NCBI GenBank assembly: GCA_045578865.1
Contig: JAZNLB010000013.1
Span: 32,712 to 96,711, forward strand
Direction: 5' to 3'
Origin: RGIG2041 sp045578865
Lineage (GTDB): Bacteria > Bacillota > Clostridia > UBA1381 > UMGS1253
DNA: 64,000 nt
A model generated the notes under the pieces. That model did no database searches. It was not told the origin of the DNA and was given only the letters and a program-made list of their open reading frames with translations. Made by a program: the position numbers and the translations under genes. Shown piece by piece: positions 8,240-17,133 of this stretch. The stretch's first letter is position 1. Every line of letters starts with the position of its first letter.

Positions 8240-9436
8240 ATGTTAAAAGGCAAATGTGTGGTTATCGGTGTGTGCGGCGGTATTGCCGCCTATAAGGTTG
8301 TTGAAGTTGTCAGCCGATTGAAAAAACTCGGTGCCGAGGTGCATGTTATTATGACCGAAAGTGCCCTGCGCTTTGTCGGCGAACTTACATTTCGCACGAT
8401 GTCGCAAAATCCGGTGGCGGCAGATATGTTTGGTGCGCCGGACCGCTGGGAAGTAGAGCATGTTTCGCTTGCACAGAAGGCGGATTTGTTTTTGGTCGCA
8501 CCTGCAACGGCAAACACCATTGCAAAAATGGCTTGCGGTATTGCAGACAATATGCTGACGACGACCTATTTTGCAACACGCGCACCGGTGCTCATTGCGC
8601 CTGCAATGAATAAGAATATGTATACCCACCCCGTAACGGTGGAGAATATGAAAAAGCTCTCGGATGGCGGCTGCAATTTTGTCAATGCCGGTGAGGGCTT
8701 TTTGGCATGTGGCGATACGGGTGTCGGCCGTATGGCTGAGCCGGCTCAAATCGTTGAAGCGGTACTCGATGCGATTGCACATAAAAAGGATTTGGCAGGC
8801 AAGCGTGTGCTGGTAACGGCAGGTGCAACCGCCGAAGCGATTGACCCGGTGCGCTTTATCACCAATCATTCTTCGGGTAAAATGGGCATAAGCCTTGCCC
8901 GTGCGGCAAAGCAGCGCGGCGCACAGGTGATTTTGGTGCGCGGTTTGTGTTCTGTGCCGGAGGTGGAGGGCGTAGAAACGGTGCATGTACGCAGCGCACA
9001 GGAGATGTGCGATGCTGTGCTCCAATATGCGACAGATTGCGACATAATCATTAAAGCGGCGGCAGTAGCAGATTATACACCGATGACGACTGCGGAGCAC
9101 AAGATGAAAAAATCCGATGCAAATTTAGCTTTGGAGCTGAAACGCACAACGGATATTTTAGCTGTCCTTGGCAAGCAAAAGCGGGAAGGGCAGACGCTGG
9201 TCGGTTTTTGCATGGAGACGCAGGATTTGCTTAAAAACGCACAAAAGAAACTGGAAAGTAAAAATTGCGATATGATTGTGGCAAACAGTTTGACCGAGCC
9301 GGGTGCCGGCTTTGGTACGGACACAAATACCATAACGATTATAAAGCGAAGCGGCGAAAAAATTACGCCGGAGAATATGACAAAGGATGCGCTGGCACAC
9401 ATCATTCTCGATGCGGCGCTCGAAAAGGTAGAATAA
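8240..9436 (+). CDS. coaBC: Bifunctional phosphopantothenoylcysteine decarboxylase / phosphopantothenate-cysteine ligase
   Basis: This is a two-domain coenzyme A biosynthesis enzyme of 398 residues. The N-terminal flavin-dependent CoaC half shows GVCGGIAAYK, the active-site histidine in EVEHVSL, the APATANTIAKMA motif, the substrate-binding PAMNKNMY and the ACGDTGVGRMAEP flap. The CoaB half begins at GKRVLVTAGATAEAIDPVRFITNHSSGKMG, quoted here in parts: the key pieces are VTAGATAE and NHSSGKMG. It ends with the AVADYTP and KMKKSD motifs. SD GAAGGAAGGG. Only 3 bases separate it from priA. Confidence 0.97.
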   Translation: MLKGKCVVIGVCGGIAAYKVVEVVSRLKKLGAEVHVIMTESALRFVGELTFRTMSQNPVAADMFGAPDRWEVEHVSLAQKADLFLVAPATANTIAKMACGIADNMLTTTYFATRAPVLIAPAMNKNMYTHPVTVENMKKLSDGGCNFVNAGEGFLACGDTGVGRMAEPAQIVEAVLDAIAHKKDLAGKRVLVTAGATAEAIDPVRFITNHSSGKMGISLARAAKQRGAQVILVRGLCSVPEVEGVETVHVRSAQEMCDAVLQYATDCDIIIKAAAVADYTPMTTAEHKMKKSDANLALELKRTTDILAVLGKQKREGQTLVGFCMETQDLLKNAQKKLESKNCDMIVANSLTEPGAGFGTDTNTITIIKRSGEKITPENMTKDALAHIILDAALEKVE

Positions 9437-9439
9437 AAA

Positions 9440-11881
9440 ATGGTAGCAGAGGTTATTGTTTCAAAGACGGCGCGCGAAGTCGACAAATGCTTTGATTATG
9501 ATATCGGTGCGCTCGAAGCGGAGGGCATCGGTGTCGGCGCGCACATTTTGGTGCCGTTCGGAAAAAACAATATGCTCACCGAAGGATTTGTTTTGCGTGT
9601 GAAAGAAAAAAGCGCAGGCAAACAACTCAAAAAAATCCACTCGCTCGCCTCGAGGGAGCCTTTATTTGATGCAAACGGTGTTGCGCTGATAGAGTATATT
9701 CGCAAAAGCACGCTTTGCACTTATATTGAGGCGCTGCATCTTCTCATTCCCACCGGCGCCGGTGTGCATCTGGAAACCTGGGTGCGTCTTTCACAGGGTG
9801 CGGATGTATCTGTGCTCAAAGGCAGACAAAAGCAAGTGGCCCAGCAGCTTTTAAATGCCGGCGGCGAAATGGAACTTACGCATCTTTTAACCTGCTTTGA
9901 AACCAATGTGCGCTCCGTCGTAACGGCTTTGGAGGAAAAAGGACTTGCCACGCTTGTGCAGGTGGAGGGCAGCAGCATCAAAGAAAAAACGGTGCGCTTT
10001 GCAAGACTTAGCGTGGAGGCGGAAAATCTGTATGCCGTAGAAGAGGGGCTGAAAAAGAGAGCGCCTTTGCAGTATCGGATGTTGCAGGTTTTAAAATACA
10101 ACGAAAGTGTTGCCATATGTGATTTGGTTGCGATGACATCTGCCAGTTACAATGCGATAAACGCACTTGAAAATAAAGGCTATATCGAATTTTTTGACAA
10201 GGTCGTTCGCCGCAGCGAAACGGCAAGCGGCAAAAAAGATACGCCGCCGGAAATGACGGCGGAGCAAAAAAATGTATACGAGAGCATATCCGGTGCCATA
10301 GATGCTATGTGCACACAGGAATTTTTGCTGCGCGGTGTAACGGGTTCGGGCAAAACAGAGGTTTATATGCGCTTGATTGAGCGCGTGATTGCGCGCGGCA
10401 GGGGTGCGATTGTGCTTGTGCCGGAAATTGCGCTTACGCCTTTGATGACGGGTAGATTTACACGCCGTTTCGGCGATGCGGTGGCGATTTTGCACAGCGG
10501 TCTTTCGCTCGGCGAACGCTATGATGAGTGGCAGCGCATCCGAAAAGGCGAAGTGCAAGTGGTGGTCGGTGCGCGTTCTGCCGTTTTTGCACCGCTTGCA
10601 GATATCGGGATTATTATTTTGGACGAGGAGCACGAAAGTGCGTACAAATCGGAGTCGGCGCCACGATACCATGCGCGCGATATTGCAAAATTCCGTGCCT
10701 TTCAGCACGGAGCGGTGGCGCTGTATGCATCGGCAACGCCGCTTGTAGAAAGTTATTACAAGGCTCAAAACGGGGAATATACCCTGCTTGAAATGCCGAG
10801 TCGCTATAATCAGGGCGAACTTCCATGTGTGGATATTGTGGATATGCGCGAGGAGTTGAAGGCGGGCAACCGCAGTATGTTTTCTGCGCTTTTGCGCGAG
10901 GAGATAGAGTACAATCGCACGCATGGCGAGCAGACGATTTTGTTTTTAAACCGCCGAGGTTTTTCCACCTTTGTGTCCTGCCGTGAATGCGGATTTGTGG
11001 CGCAGTGTCCGCACTGCAACATTTCATTGACCTATCATCGTCATACGGACAAATTGACATGTCACTACTGTGGCTACACGCAGGATAATTACAAAACTTG
11101 TCCGAGTTGCGAAAGCAAATACATCCGCTTTTTCGGCGTAGGTACGCAGAAGGTGGAGGAGGCGCTCTACGAAGAGTTTTCCGGCATCCGCGTGGTGCGG
11201 ATGGATGCGGATACGACTTCGACCAAGGCGGCGCATCAGAAGCTTTTAGAACAATTTGAAACGGAAAAAAGCGATGTTTTATTGGGTACGCAGATGGTAT
11301 CCAAAGGACACGATTTTCATACAGTAACGCTGGTGGGTGTGTTGGCGGCGGACACCGCCCTGCACATTGACGATTACAGAAGCAGTGAGCGAACATTTAA
11401 CCTGATCACACAGGTGGCGGGGCGCGCGGGGCGCGGAGCATTGCGCGGCCGTGCGATTGTGCAGACCTATTCGCCCGAGCACTATGCCATTGTCTATGCC
11501 AAGGACCACGACTATCTCGGTTTTTACGCTGAGGAACTTGCTTTTCGACGCGCAATGTGGTATCCGCCGTTTTGCGAAATTGTAACCGTACTGGTCAGCG
11601 GCACCAATGAAACTCTGGTGCGCCGTCATATCGGTGCGCTTGCAAAACTTTTGCGTGCCCGTACCGCAGACGATGCTTGCGGCAGAATTTCGATTTTGGG
11701 TCCGGTACCGTCGGCGGTTGCGAAAATTAAGGACAAATTCCGTTATCGCATTGTGATAAAATGCGAAAGGGCAGACAGGCTCGATGGCGTGCTTTGCGAA
11801 ATGCTTGCGCTATATCAACAAGACAAAAATAAACAGATTTTAAATATGATTATAGATAAAAATCCGAATTCAATGTTATAG
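9440..11881 (+). CDS. priA: Primosomal replication protein N' (replication restart helicase)
   Basis: PriA recognises stalled forks and reloads the replicative helicase. The 813-residue protein has the N-terminal 3'BD domain, Walker A GVTGSGKTEVY, Walker B ILDEEHE, and a helicase-inserted zinc module with eight cysteines (CRECGF, CPHC, CHYCG, CPSCES). Motifs V/VI follow (GTQMVSKGHDF and QVAGRAGRG). All expected motifs are intact. It lies in the housekeeping operon, followed 10 bases later by def. Confidence 0.97.
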   Translation: MVAEVIVSKTAREVDKCFDYDIGALEAEGIGVGAHILVPFGKNNMLTEGFVLRVKEKSAGKQLKKIHSLASREPLFDANGVALIEYIRKSTLCTYIEALHLLIPTGAGVHLETWVRLSQGADVSVLKGRQKQVAQQLLNAGGEMELTHLLTCFETNVRSVVTALEEKGLATLVQVEGSSIKEKTVRFARLSVEAENLYAVEEGLKKRAPLQYRMLQVLKYNESVAICDLVAMTSASYNAINALENKGYIEFFDKVVRRSETASGKKDTPPEMTAEQKNVYESISGAIDAMCTQEFLLRGVTGSGKTEVYMRLIERVIARGRGAIVLVPEIALTPLMTGRFTRRFGDAVAILHSGLSLGERYDEWQRIRKGEVQVVVGARSAVFAPLADIGIIILDEEHESAYKSESAPRYHARDIAKFRAFQHGAVALYASATPLVESYYKAQNGEYTLLEMPSRYNQGELPCVDIVDMREELKAGNRSMFSALLREEIEYNRTHGEQTILFLNRRGFSTFVSCRECGFVAQCPHCNISLTYHRHTDKLTCHYCGYTQDNYKTCPSCESKYIRFFGVGTQKVEEALYEEFSGIRVVRMDADTTSTKAAHQKLLEQFETEKSDVLLGTQMVSKGHDFHTVTLVGVLAADTALHIDDYRSSERTFNLITQVAGRAGRGALRGRAIVQTYSPEHYAIVYAKDHDYLGFYAEELAFRRAMWYPPFCEIVTVLVSGTNETLVRRHIGALAKLLRARTADDACGRISILGPVPSAVAKIKDKFRYRIVIKCERADRLDGVLCEMLALYQQDKNKQILNMIIDKNPNSML

Positions 11882-11891
11882 GAGAACTGGT

Positions 11892-12350
11892 ATGGCTATT
11901 CGTTTGATAAGAAAAGAACCTGATGAGGTGTTGCGTAAGACAAGCCGCGAGGTGACGGTGTTTGATGACCGCTTAGCGCAACTTTTAGACGACATGTTTG
12001 ATACGATGTATGAAGCAAACGGTGTCGGTCTTGCGGCGGTGCAGGTCGGTATTTTAAAGCGCGCCGTTGTGGTGGATACGCGTGAGGAGGGCGAGCGTTA
12101 TGAACTTGTCAATCCGAAACTCGTGTATAAAAAAGGTGAGCGCGAGGTAGCGGAAGGGTGTTTGAGCGTGCCGGGTGTAAGCGGTTATGTAAAGCGTCCC
12201 GAAAAGGTCATTGTGCGCGCACAAGACAGACACGGAGAAACCTTTGAAGTGGAGGCAACCGGTCTTCTGGCGCAGGCATTCTGTCACGAAATTGAGCATC
12301 TGGACGGCGGTTTGTTTATTGATAAAGTGACGGAATATATTGAAGATTAA
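11892..12350 (+). CDS. def: Peptide deformylase
   Basis: This 152-residue metalloenzyme removes the formyl group from nascent peptides. The three signature motifs are visible: GVGLAAVQVG (usually GxGLAAPQ), EGCLSVPG with the metal-binding cysteine, and HEIEHLDG with the two histidines and catalytic glutamate. The start follows GGAGAACTGGT. It is paired with fmt downstream, a conserved arrangement because the two enzymes act at opposite ends of the formyl-methionine cycle. Confidence 0.97.
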   Translation: MAIRLIRKEPDEVLRKTSREVTVFDDRLAQLLDDMFDTMYEANGVGLAAVQVGILKRAVVVDTREEGERYELVNPKLVYKKGEREVAEGCLSVPGVSGYVKRPEKVIVRAQDRHGETFEVEATGLLAQAFCHEIEHLDGGLFIDKVTEYIED

Positions 12351-12366
12351 AAGTGAGTGAAAAACG

Positions 12367-13302
12367 ATGAAAATTCTTTTTATGGGCACAAGCGATTATG
12401 CGGTGGTGTGCCTCAAAGCGCTTGCGGCAAGCAAGCATGAGGTGGTTTCGGTTGTCAGTCAACCGGATAAGCCGAAAAACAGAGGCCACAAACTGATGCC
12501 GACACCGGTGCATGCGGCGGCGGACGAACTCGGTCTGTTGGTGCATCAGCCTCAAACGCTGAAAGACAATGCGTTTTTGCCGGTGCTGGAAACGGAAAAT
12601 CCCGATTTGATTGTCGTGGTGGCATACGGCAAAATTTTGCCGTCCTATATTTTGGACTTTCCGAAATACGGTTGCATCAATGTGCATGGTTCGCTTTTGC
12701 CGCGCTATCGCGGTGCGGCGCCGATTCAGCGCGCAGTGCTTGCCGGCGAAAAGGTGAGTGGCGTTACAACGATGTATATGGACATAGGGCTGGACACGGG
12801 CGATATGATTTTGAAAAAGGAAACCGAAATCGGCGAAGATGAAACTGCCCACGAGCTTTTTGACCGTCTGGCAGTGCTGGGTGCCGAAGCCCTTTTAGAA
12901 ACCGTAGAGCAGATTGAAAACGGTACGGCAAAGCGTGAAAAGCAGGACGAGGCGCAGGCAACCTATGCCGCAATGCTCGATAAGGCGCAGGCGGAAATTG
13001 ATTGGAGTGCATCGGCACAGGAAATTAAAAATCTGGTGCGCGGCATGAATTCCTGGCCGCTTGCTTACACATACTATAAGGGCGCACGCGTGAAAATCGG
13101 AAGCGTGTCCGTGCTTTCGGGCGAAGGGCGCGGGGTGCCGGGGCAGATTTTGTATGCAAACCGTACCGACGGTTTGTGTGTGCGTGCACGCGAGGGTGCG
13201 GTTTTGATACAGACCGTACAGTTTGAAGGTAAAAAAATGATGGATGTCAAGGCGTATTTGTTGGGCAATACCATCGAAGAAAATGTAATCTTAGGAGAAT
13301 AA
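12367..13302 (+). CDS. fmt: Methionyl-tRNA formyltransferase
   Basis: Fmt formylates initiator Met-tRNA using 10-formyl-tetrahydrofolate. The 311-residue protein has the N-terminal FMGTSDYAV, the catalytic NVHGSLLPRYRGAAPIQRA region (Asn, His), the TTMYMDIGLDTGDM motif, and a C-terminal OB-fold domain (GQILYANRTDGLCVRA). It follows def by 16 bases and precedes the metallopeptidase gene by 4 bases. Confidence 0.97.
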   Translation: MKILFMGTSDYAVVCLKALAASKHEVVSVVSQPDKPKNRGHKLMPTPVHAAADELGLLVHQPQTLKDNAFLPVLETENPDLIVVVAYGKILPSYILDFPKYGCINVHGSLLPRYRGAAPIQRAVLAGEKVSGVTTMYMDIGLDTGDMILKKETEIGEDETAHELFDRLAVLGAEALLETVEQIENGTAKREKQDEAQATYAAMLDKAQAEIDWSASAQEIKNLVRGMNSWPLAYTYYKGARVKIGSVSVLSGEGRGVPGQILYANRTDGLCVRAREGAVLIQTVQFEGKKMMDVKAYLLGNTIEENVILGE

Positions 13303-13306
13303 AACT

Positions 13307-13996
13307 ATGCTTTTTAACGGGTATTACAGTTCGTATATCTATGTTTTAATTCCGCTCATTATTTCGATTTGGGCAAGTTCAAAAGTCAATTCGACTTTTG
13401 CGCGCTATTCCAAGGTGCACTCTGCAAGGCAGATGACGGCGGCGCAGGTGACGCGCTTGATTTTGGACAATGCGGGCCTTCGCCATATCGGCATTGAACG
13501 CATCGCCGGTAATCTAACCGACCACTATGACCCGAAGGCGAATGTGATTCGTCTGTCCGATACGGTGTATAATTCCACTTCGGTTGCCGCCATCGGTGTT
13601 GCGGCGCACGAAGCGGGGCACGCACAGCAGTACCGTGACAGCTATCTGCCGATTAAAATCCGCACGGCGATTTTGCCCGTAGCCAACTTAGGCTCGCAAC
13701 TGGCGATGCCGCTTTTGATTTTAGGTTTGGTGCTCAGTTTTGCGGGGCTGGTGGATTTTGCAATCTTGCTATATGTGGCGGTTGTCGCATTTTCGCTTGT
13801 GACCTTGCCGGTGGAGTTTAATGCTTCTCGCCGCGCGGTGCAGACGATAGACGAATATGGCATTTTATCCGAAGAAGAAAATAAAGCGGCAAAGAAGGTG
13901 CTTTCTGCGGCGGCGATGACCTATGTGGCTTCTACATTGGCTGCCATCGGTACGCTTTTGCGCCTTTTGGCCATTTCCGGCAGGAGACGAGACTGA
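13307..13996 (+). CDS. YugP-type membrane zinc metallopeptidase
   Basis: This 229-residue protein has an N-terminal membrane segment (YIYVLIPLIISIWASSKV), the zinc motif HEAGH in GVAAHEAGHAQQ, a downstream EFNASRRA glutamate likely to complete metal binding, and further hydrophobic segments. It matches the neutral zinc metallopeptidase family (YugP/DUF2). The substrate is unknown. It ends in TGATG, overlapping the rsmB start by one base. Placement between fmt and rsmB is common in Firmicutes. Confidence 0.88.
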   Translation: MLFNGYYSSYIYVLIPLIISIWASSKVNSTFARYSKVHSARQMTAAQVTRLILDNAGLRHIGIERIAGNLTDHYDPKANVIRLSDTVYNSTSVAAIGVAAHEAGHAQQYRDSYLPIKIRTAILPVANLGSQLAMPLLILGLVLSFAGLVDFAILLYVAVVAFSLVTLPVEFNASRRAVQTIDEYGILSEEENKAAKKVLSAAAMTYVASTLAAIGTLLRLLAISGRRRD

Positions 13997-15336
13997 TGGA
14001 ACAAAGAAAAGTATCGGATGCGCGCTTCGCCGCTTATAAGGTTTTGTCTGCGGCGCAGACGGAAGGCGCGTATGTCAATCTCGCAATTACCGATGTGCTC
14101 GGGAAAATGCAGATGTCCTCAGCCGACAAGGCGCTTGCTGCGGCGATTGCCTACGGCTGTGTAAAGTACCGCTTGTATTTAGATTATATCATTGCAAAAT
14201 TTTCAAGTTTAAAATTAAAAAAACTTTCTGCGCCCGTTTTGATTTTGCTTCGCATCGGCGTGTTTCAGATTTTAAAACTCGACCGTGTGCCCGACAGCGC
14301 GGCGGTAGACGAGTGTGTGCGGTTGGCAGGCAAACTTGCGTACCGCTCGAAAGGATTTATCAACGGTATTTTGCGTTCGGTGGTGCGAGAAAAAGAAAAC
14401 ATCGCCCTGCCGTTAGATGCAGTGCAGAGGCTGGGTATTCTCTATTCGTTTCCGGAGGAACTGACGAGACATTTTATCGACTTATACGGCATAGAGAGAA
14501 CCGAGGCACTGTTGTCGGCATTTTGCGAGCCGCCGAAGATGCATGTGCGTGTAAACACTTTGAAAACAAGTGTGGCAGCGGTGCGTGAGGCGCTTTCGCC
14601 GGCAGGCGTTTCGGTGGCAGATGGCGCATACGACGATGCTTTGGTGCTTTCAGGCACAGACATTACGGCGTTGGAGACTTATAAAAACGGCGAAATTACG
14701 GCGCAGGGGGCAGGCTCGATGTGTGCTGTGCGTGCACTCGGCGCAAAAAAAGGCGATACCGTTTTAGACTTGTGTGCCGCACCCGGCGGTAAAAGCGTAT
14801 ATATTGCACAGCGCGCGCAAGATGAGTGTACGCTCAAAGCCTTTGATATACATAATCACAAAATAGATTTGATTTTACAAACGGCGGCGCGCATGGGCAT
14901 CAAAAGCATTACAGCGGCGCAGGCGGATGCTAGCGTATGCAAAAGTGAACTTGCACAAACGGCGGACTGCGTATTGGTCGATGCGCCTTGCTCGGGGCTT
15001 GGCATTATTGGCAAAAAGCCGGATATCAAATACGGTTGGAGCAAAGAAAAAGAAGAGGAACTTGCATCTTTGCAGCTTGCCATTTTAGATGCGGCGGCAA
15101 CCTATGTAAAGCCGGGCGGCACGCTTGTGTACAGCACTTGTACTATCGGGGAAACAGAAAATTTATCGGTGGTGCGTGCGTTTTTAAAAAAGCATAGCGT
15201 GTTTGCACTTGCCGATATGTCGGATGCGCTTCCCGACGGCGTGGGTAAGCCGTCGGCAAAAGAAGGCTATGCGGCATTTTTCCCCGACACAGACGGGATG
15301 GACGGGTTTTTCGTTTGCAAAATGAAAAGAAAGTAG
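13996..15336 (+). CDS. rsmB: 16S rRNA m5C967 methyltransferase
   Basis: RsmB methylates C967 of 16S rRNA. The 446-residue protein has an N-terminal NusB-like helical domain (about residues 1-140) and a SAM-dependent domain with DLCAAPGGKS, VDAPCSGLG (first catalytic cysteine) and STCTIGETEN (second cysteine). It overlaps the metallopeptidase stop by one base and is followed 8 bases later by rlmN. Confidence 0.95.
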   Translation: MEQRKVSDARFAAYKVLSAAQTEGAYVNLAITDVLGKMQMSSADKALAAAIAYGCVKYRLYLDYIIAKFSSLKLKKLSAPVLILLRIGVFQILKLDRVPDSAAVDECVRLAGKLAYRSKGFINGILRSVVREKENIALPLDAVQRLGILYSFPEELTRHFIDLYGIERTEALLSAFCEPPKMHVRVNTLKTSVAAVREALSPAGVSVADGAYDDALVLSGTDITALETYKNGEITAQGAGSMCAVRALGAKKGDTVLDLCAAPGGKSVYIAQRAQDECTLKAFDIHNHKIDLILQTAARMGIKSITAAQADASVCKSELAQTADCVLVDAPCSGLGIIGKKPDIKYGWSKEKEEELASLQLAILDAAATYVKPGGTLVYSTCTIGETENLSVVRAFLKKHSVFALADMSDALPDGVGKPSAKEGYAAFFPDTDGMDGFFVCKMKRK

Positions 15337-15344
15337 TCAATGCT

Positions 15345-16376
15345 ATGGTAGATTTAAGAAGCCTTACATATGAAGAATTAGAGGCGCTTGTTGTAGAGGC
15401 GGGCGAGAAAAAGTTTCGCGCCGCACAGGTGTTTTCCTGGCTGCACGAAAAGGGTGTTTCCTCCTTGGAGGAGATGACCAACCTCTCCAAAGCCTTTCGC
15501 GAGACGCTCTCGTGCATCAGTTACATCAGCCGTGTGGAAATTATGGAAAAGTATGTTTCCAAAAAGGACGGCACGGTAAAATATCTGATGCGGTTAGACG
15601 ATGATGAGTGCATCGAAACGGTTGTGATGGAGTACCACCACGGTACGAGCATCTGCGTGTCCTCGCAGGTAGGGTGCCGTATGGGGTGTACCTTTTGTGC
15701 ATCTACGCTCGGTGGCAAAAAAAGAGATTTGCTGGCAGGCGAAATTTTAGGCCAGATTTTAGCCGCACAGGCGGATTTGAAAAAGCGCATTTCCAATATC
15801 GTGATGATGGGCATCGGCGAGCCGCTCGATAATTTTGAAAATGTGCGCCGTTTTCTGATTTTAGTCAATGATGCGCGTGGGCTCGGCATCGGATATCGGC
15901 ATATTTCTTTATCCACCTGCGGGTTGGTGGAGGGGATAAAAAAACTTTCCGAACTCAACTTGCCGATTACACTTTCGATTTCCCTGCACGCGCCCAATGA
16001 CACCATTCGCACCAATATGATGCCGGTCAATCGTGCACATAATGTTGCTGAACTTTTAGGGGCGTGCAGAAATTATCAACAGGTGACGGGCAGGCGTATT
16101 TCTTTTGAATATGCGATGTGCGATGGTGTAAACGACAGTGCCCAAAATGCGCGTGAACTGGCGGAAAAATTAAACGGGATGCTTTGTCATGTGAATTTGA
16201 TTCCCGTCAACAATGTAAAAGAGCGTGATTATAGAAAAAGCAAAAAAGAAAATATAGAGAAGTTTATAGAAATTTTAGGCAAGCGCGGCATTACCGCAAC
16301 GGTGCGCCGTGAACTTGGAAGCGATATCAGCGCTTCCTGCGGTCAGCTCCGGCAGAAAACGCTGGAAGAAAAATAA
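15345..16376 (+). CDS. rlmN: Dual-specificity 23S rRNA/tRNA adenine-C2 methyltransferase
   Basis: This 343-residue radical SAM enzyme methylates A2503 of 23S rRNA and A37 of some tRNAs. The cluster motif is GCRMGCTFCAST (CxxxCxxC), and the methyl-carrying cysteine lies in the C-terminal SASCGQLRQK. GIGEPLDN and SLHAPND are also typical. ATG 15345 is chosen over an in-frame ATG at 15315 inside rsmB because it gives the family length. The SD is weak (GAAAAGAAAG), consistent with coupling to rsmB. Confidence 0.96.
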   Translation: MVDLRSLTYEELEALVVEAGEKKFRAAQVFSWLHEKGVSSLEEMTNLSKAFRETLSCISYISRVEIMEKYVSKKDGTVKYLMRLDDDECIETVVMEYHHGTSICVSSQVGCRMGCTFCASTLGGKKRDLLAGEILGQILAAQADLKKRISNIVMMGIGEPLDNFENVRRFLILVNDARGLGIGYRHISLSTCGLVEGIKKLSELNLPITLSISLHAPNDTIRTNMMPVNRAHNVAELLGACRNYQQVTGRRISFEYAMCDGVNDSAQNARELAEKLNGMLCHVNLIPVNNVKERDYRKSKKENIEKFIEILGKRGITATVRRELGSDISASCGQLRQKTLEEK

Positions 16377-16398
16377 GTGATGGGAAGAGGTGAGGGCG

Positions 16399-17121
16399 AT
16401 GGAATTTGTAGCCAGAACGGATACGGGCAAGCGCAGAGAGCAAAATCAGGACAATGCCTGTGCCTTTGTGCATGCAGGGTTCTTAGTCGGCATTGTGGCA
16501 GACGGTATGGGCGGGCATAACGGCGGACAGGTGGCAAGTCGTATGGCCATCGACTGTGTGCGCGATTATCTTATGGAAGGTCTTGAGGCGCAAACGGATA
16601 CCCAACAGCTTCGCAAACTGTTGCGTGTTGCATATGTCAAGGCAAATGCGGAAATTTTTGCCCTTGCTACGCAGAATAAAGATTTGGAAGGTATGGGCAC
16701 GACGCTCACGGTGGCGGTTCTTCGTGAAAATGTTTTGGTCGTATCGCACATCGGCGACAGCCGCGCCTACATTTGCAAAGCCTTAGAAACAGAGCAGATT
16801 ACGGTGGACCAGACGCTTGTGCAGCGATTGCTCTCAAGCGGTGTGATTTCGCAGGAGGAAGCCAAAACGCATCCGCATCGCCATGTGATTTTAGAGGCGG
16901 TCGGCACGAGCGCAACGATTGAGCCGGAAATGTACGAGCGTGTCCTTTCGGGGCAGACGCTGCTTCTTTGCTCGGACGGTTTATACGGCGAAGTGCCGGA
17001 CAGTGCAATTGCCGGATGTCTTTTTGAAAGCGGCGATTTGGGTGCGGCGGCAGATAATTTGGTTGCGGCGGCGAATGCGGCAGGCGGCAGCGACAACATT
17101 TCTGTTGTGCTGATGAGATAA
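16399..17121 (+). CDS. prpC: PP2C-type Ser/Thr phosphatase
   Basis: This 240-residue PPM/PP2C phosphatase starts with the typical TDTGKRREQNQDN. The metal-binding aspartates lie in VADGMGGHNGG, GDSRAY, CSDGLYGEV and GSDNISVV. It dephosphorylates the products of the adjacent PrkC kinase. ATG 16399 is preferred over GTG 16390 because GAAGAGGTG lies just upstream. The 12-base gap to prkC and a shared conserved order support a phosphatase-kinase pair monitoring the cell wall. Confidence 0.95.
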   Translation: MEFVARTDTGKRREQNQDNACAFVHAGFLVGIVADGMGGHNGGQVASRMAIDCVRDYLMEGLEAQTDTQQLRKLLRVAYVKANAEIFALATQNKDLEGMGTTLTVAVLRENVLVVSHIGDSRAYICKALETEQITVDQTLVQRLLSSGVISQEEAKTHPHRHVILEAVGTSATIEPEMYERVLSGQTLLLCSDGLYGEVPDSAIAGCLFESGDLGAAADNLVAAANAAGGSDNISVVLMR

Positions 17122-17133
17122 GGGGGGACGGTT

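Noticed and set aside
8243..9100. A 285-residue antisense frame opposite coaBC
   Set aside because: It lies wholly opposite a complete, well-conserved gene. Its cysteine- and histidine-rich composition is a by-product of codon bias.
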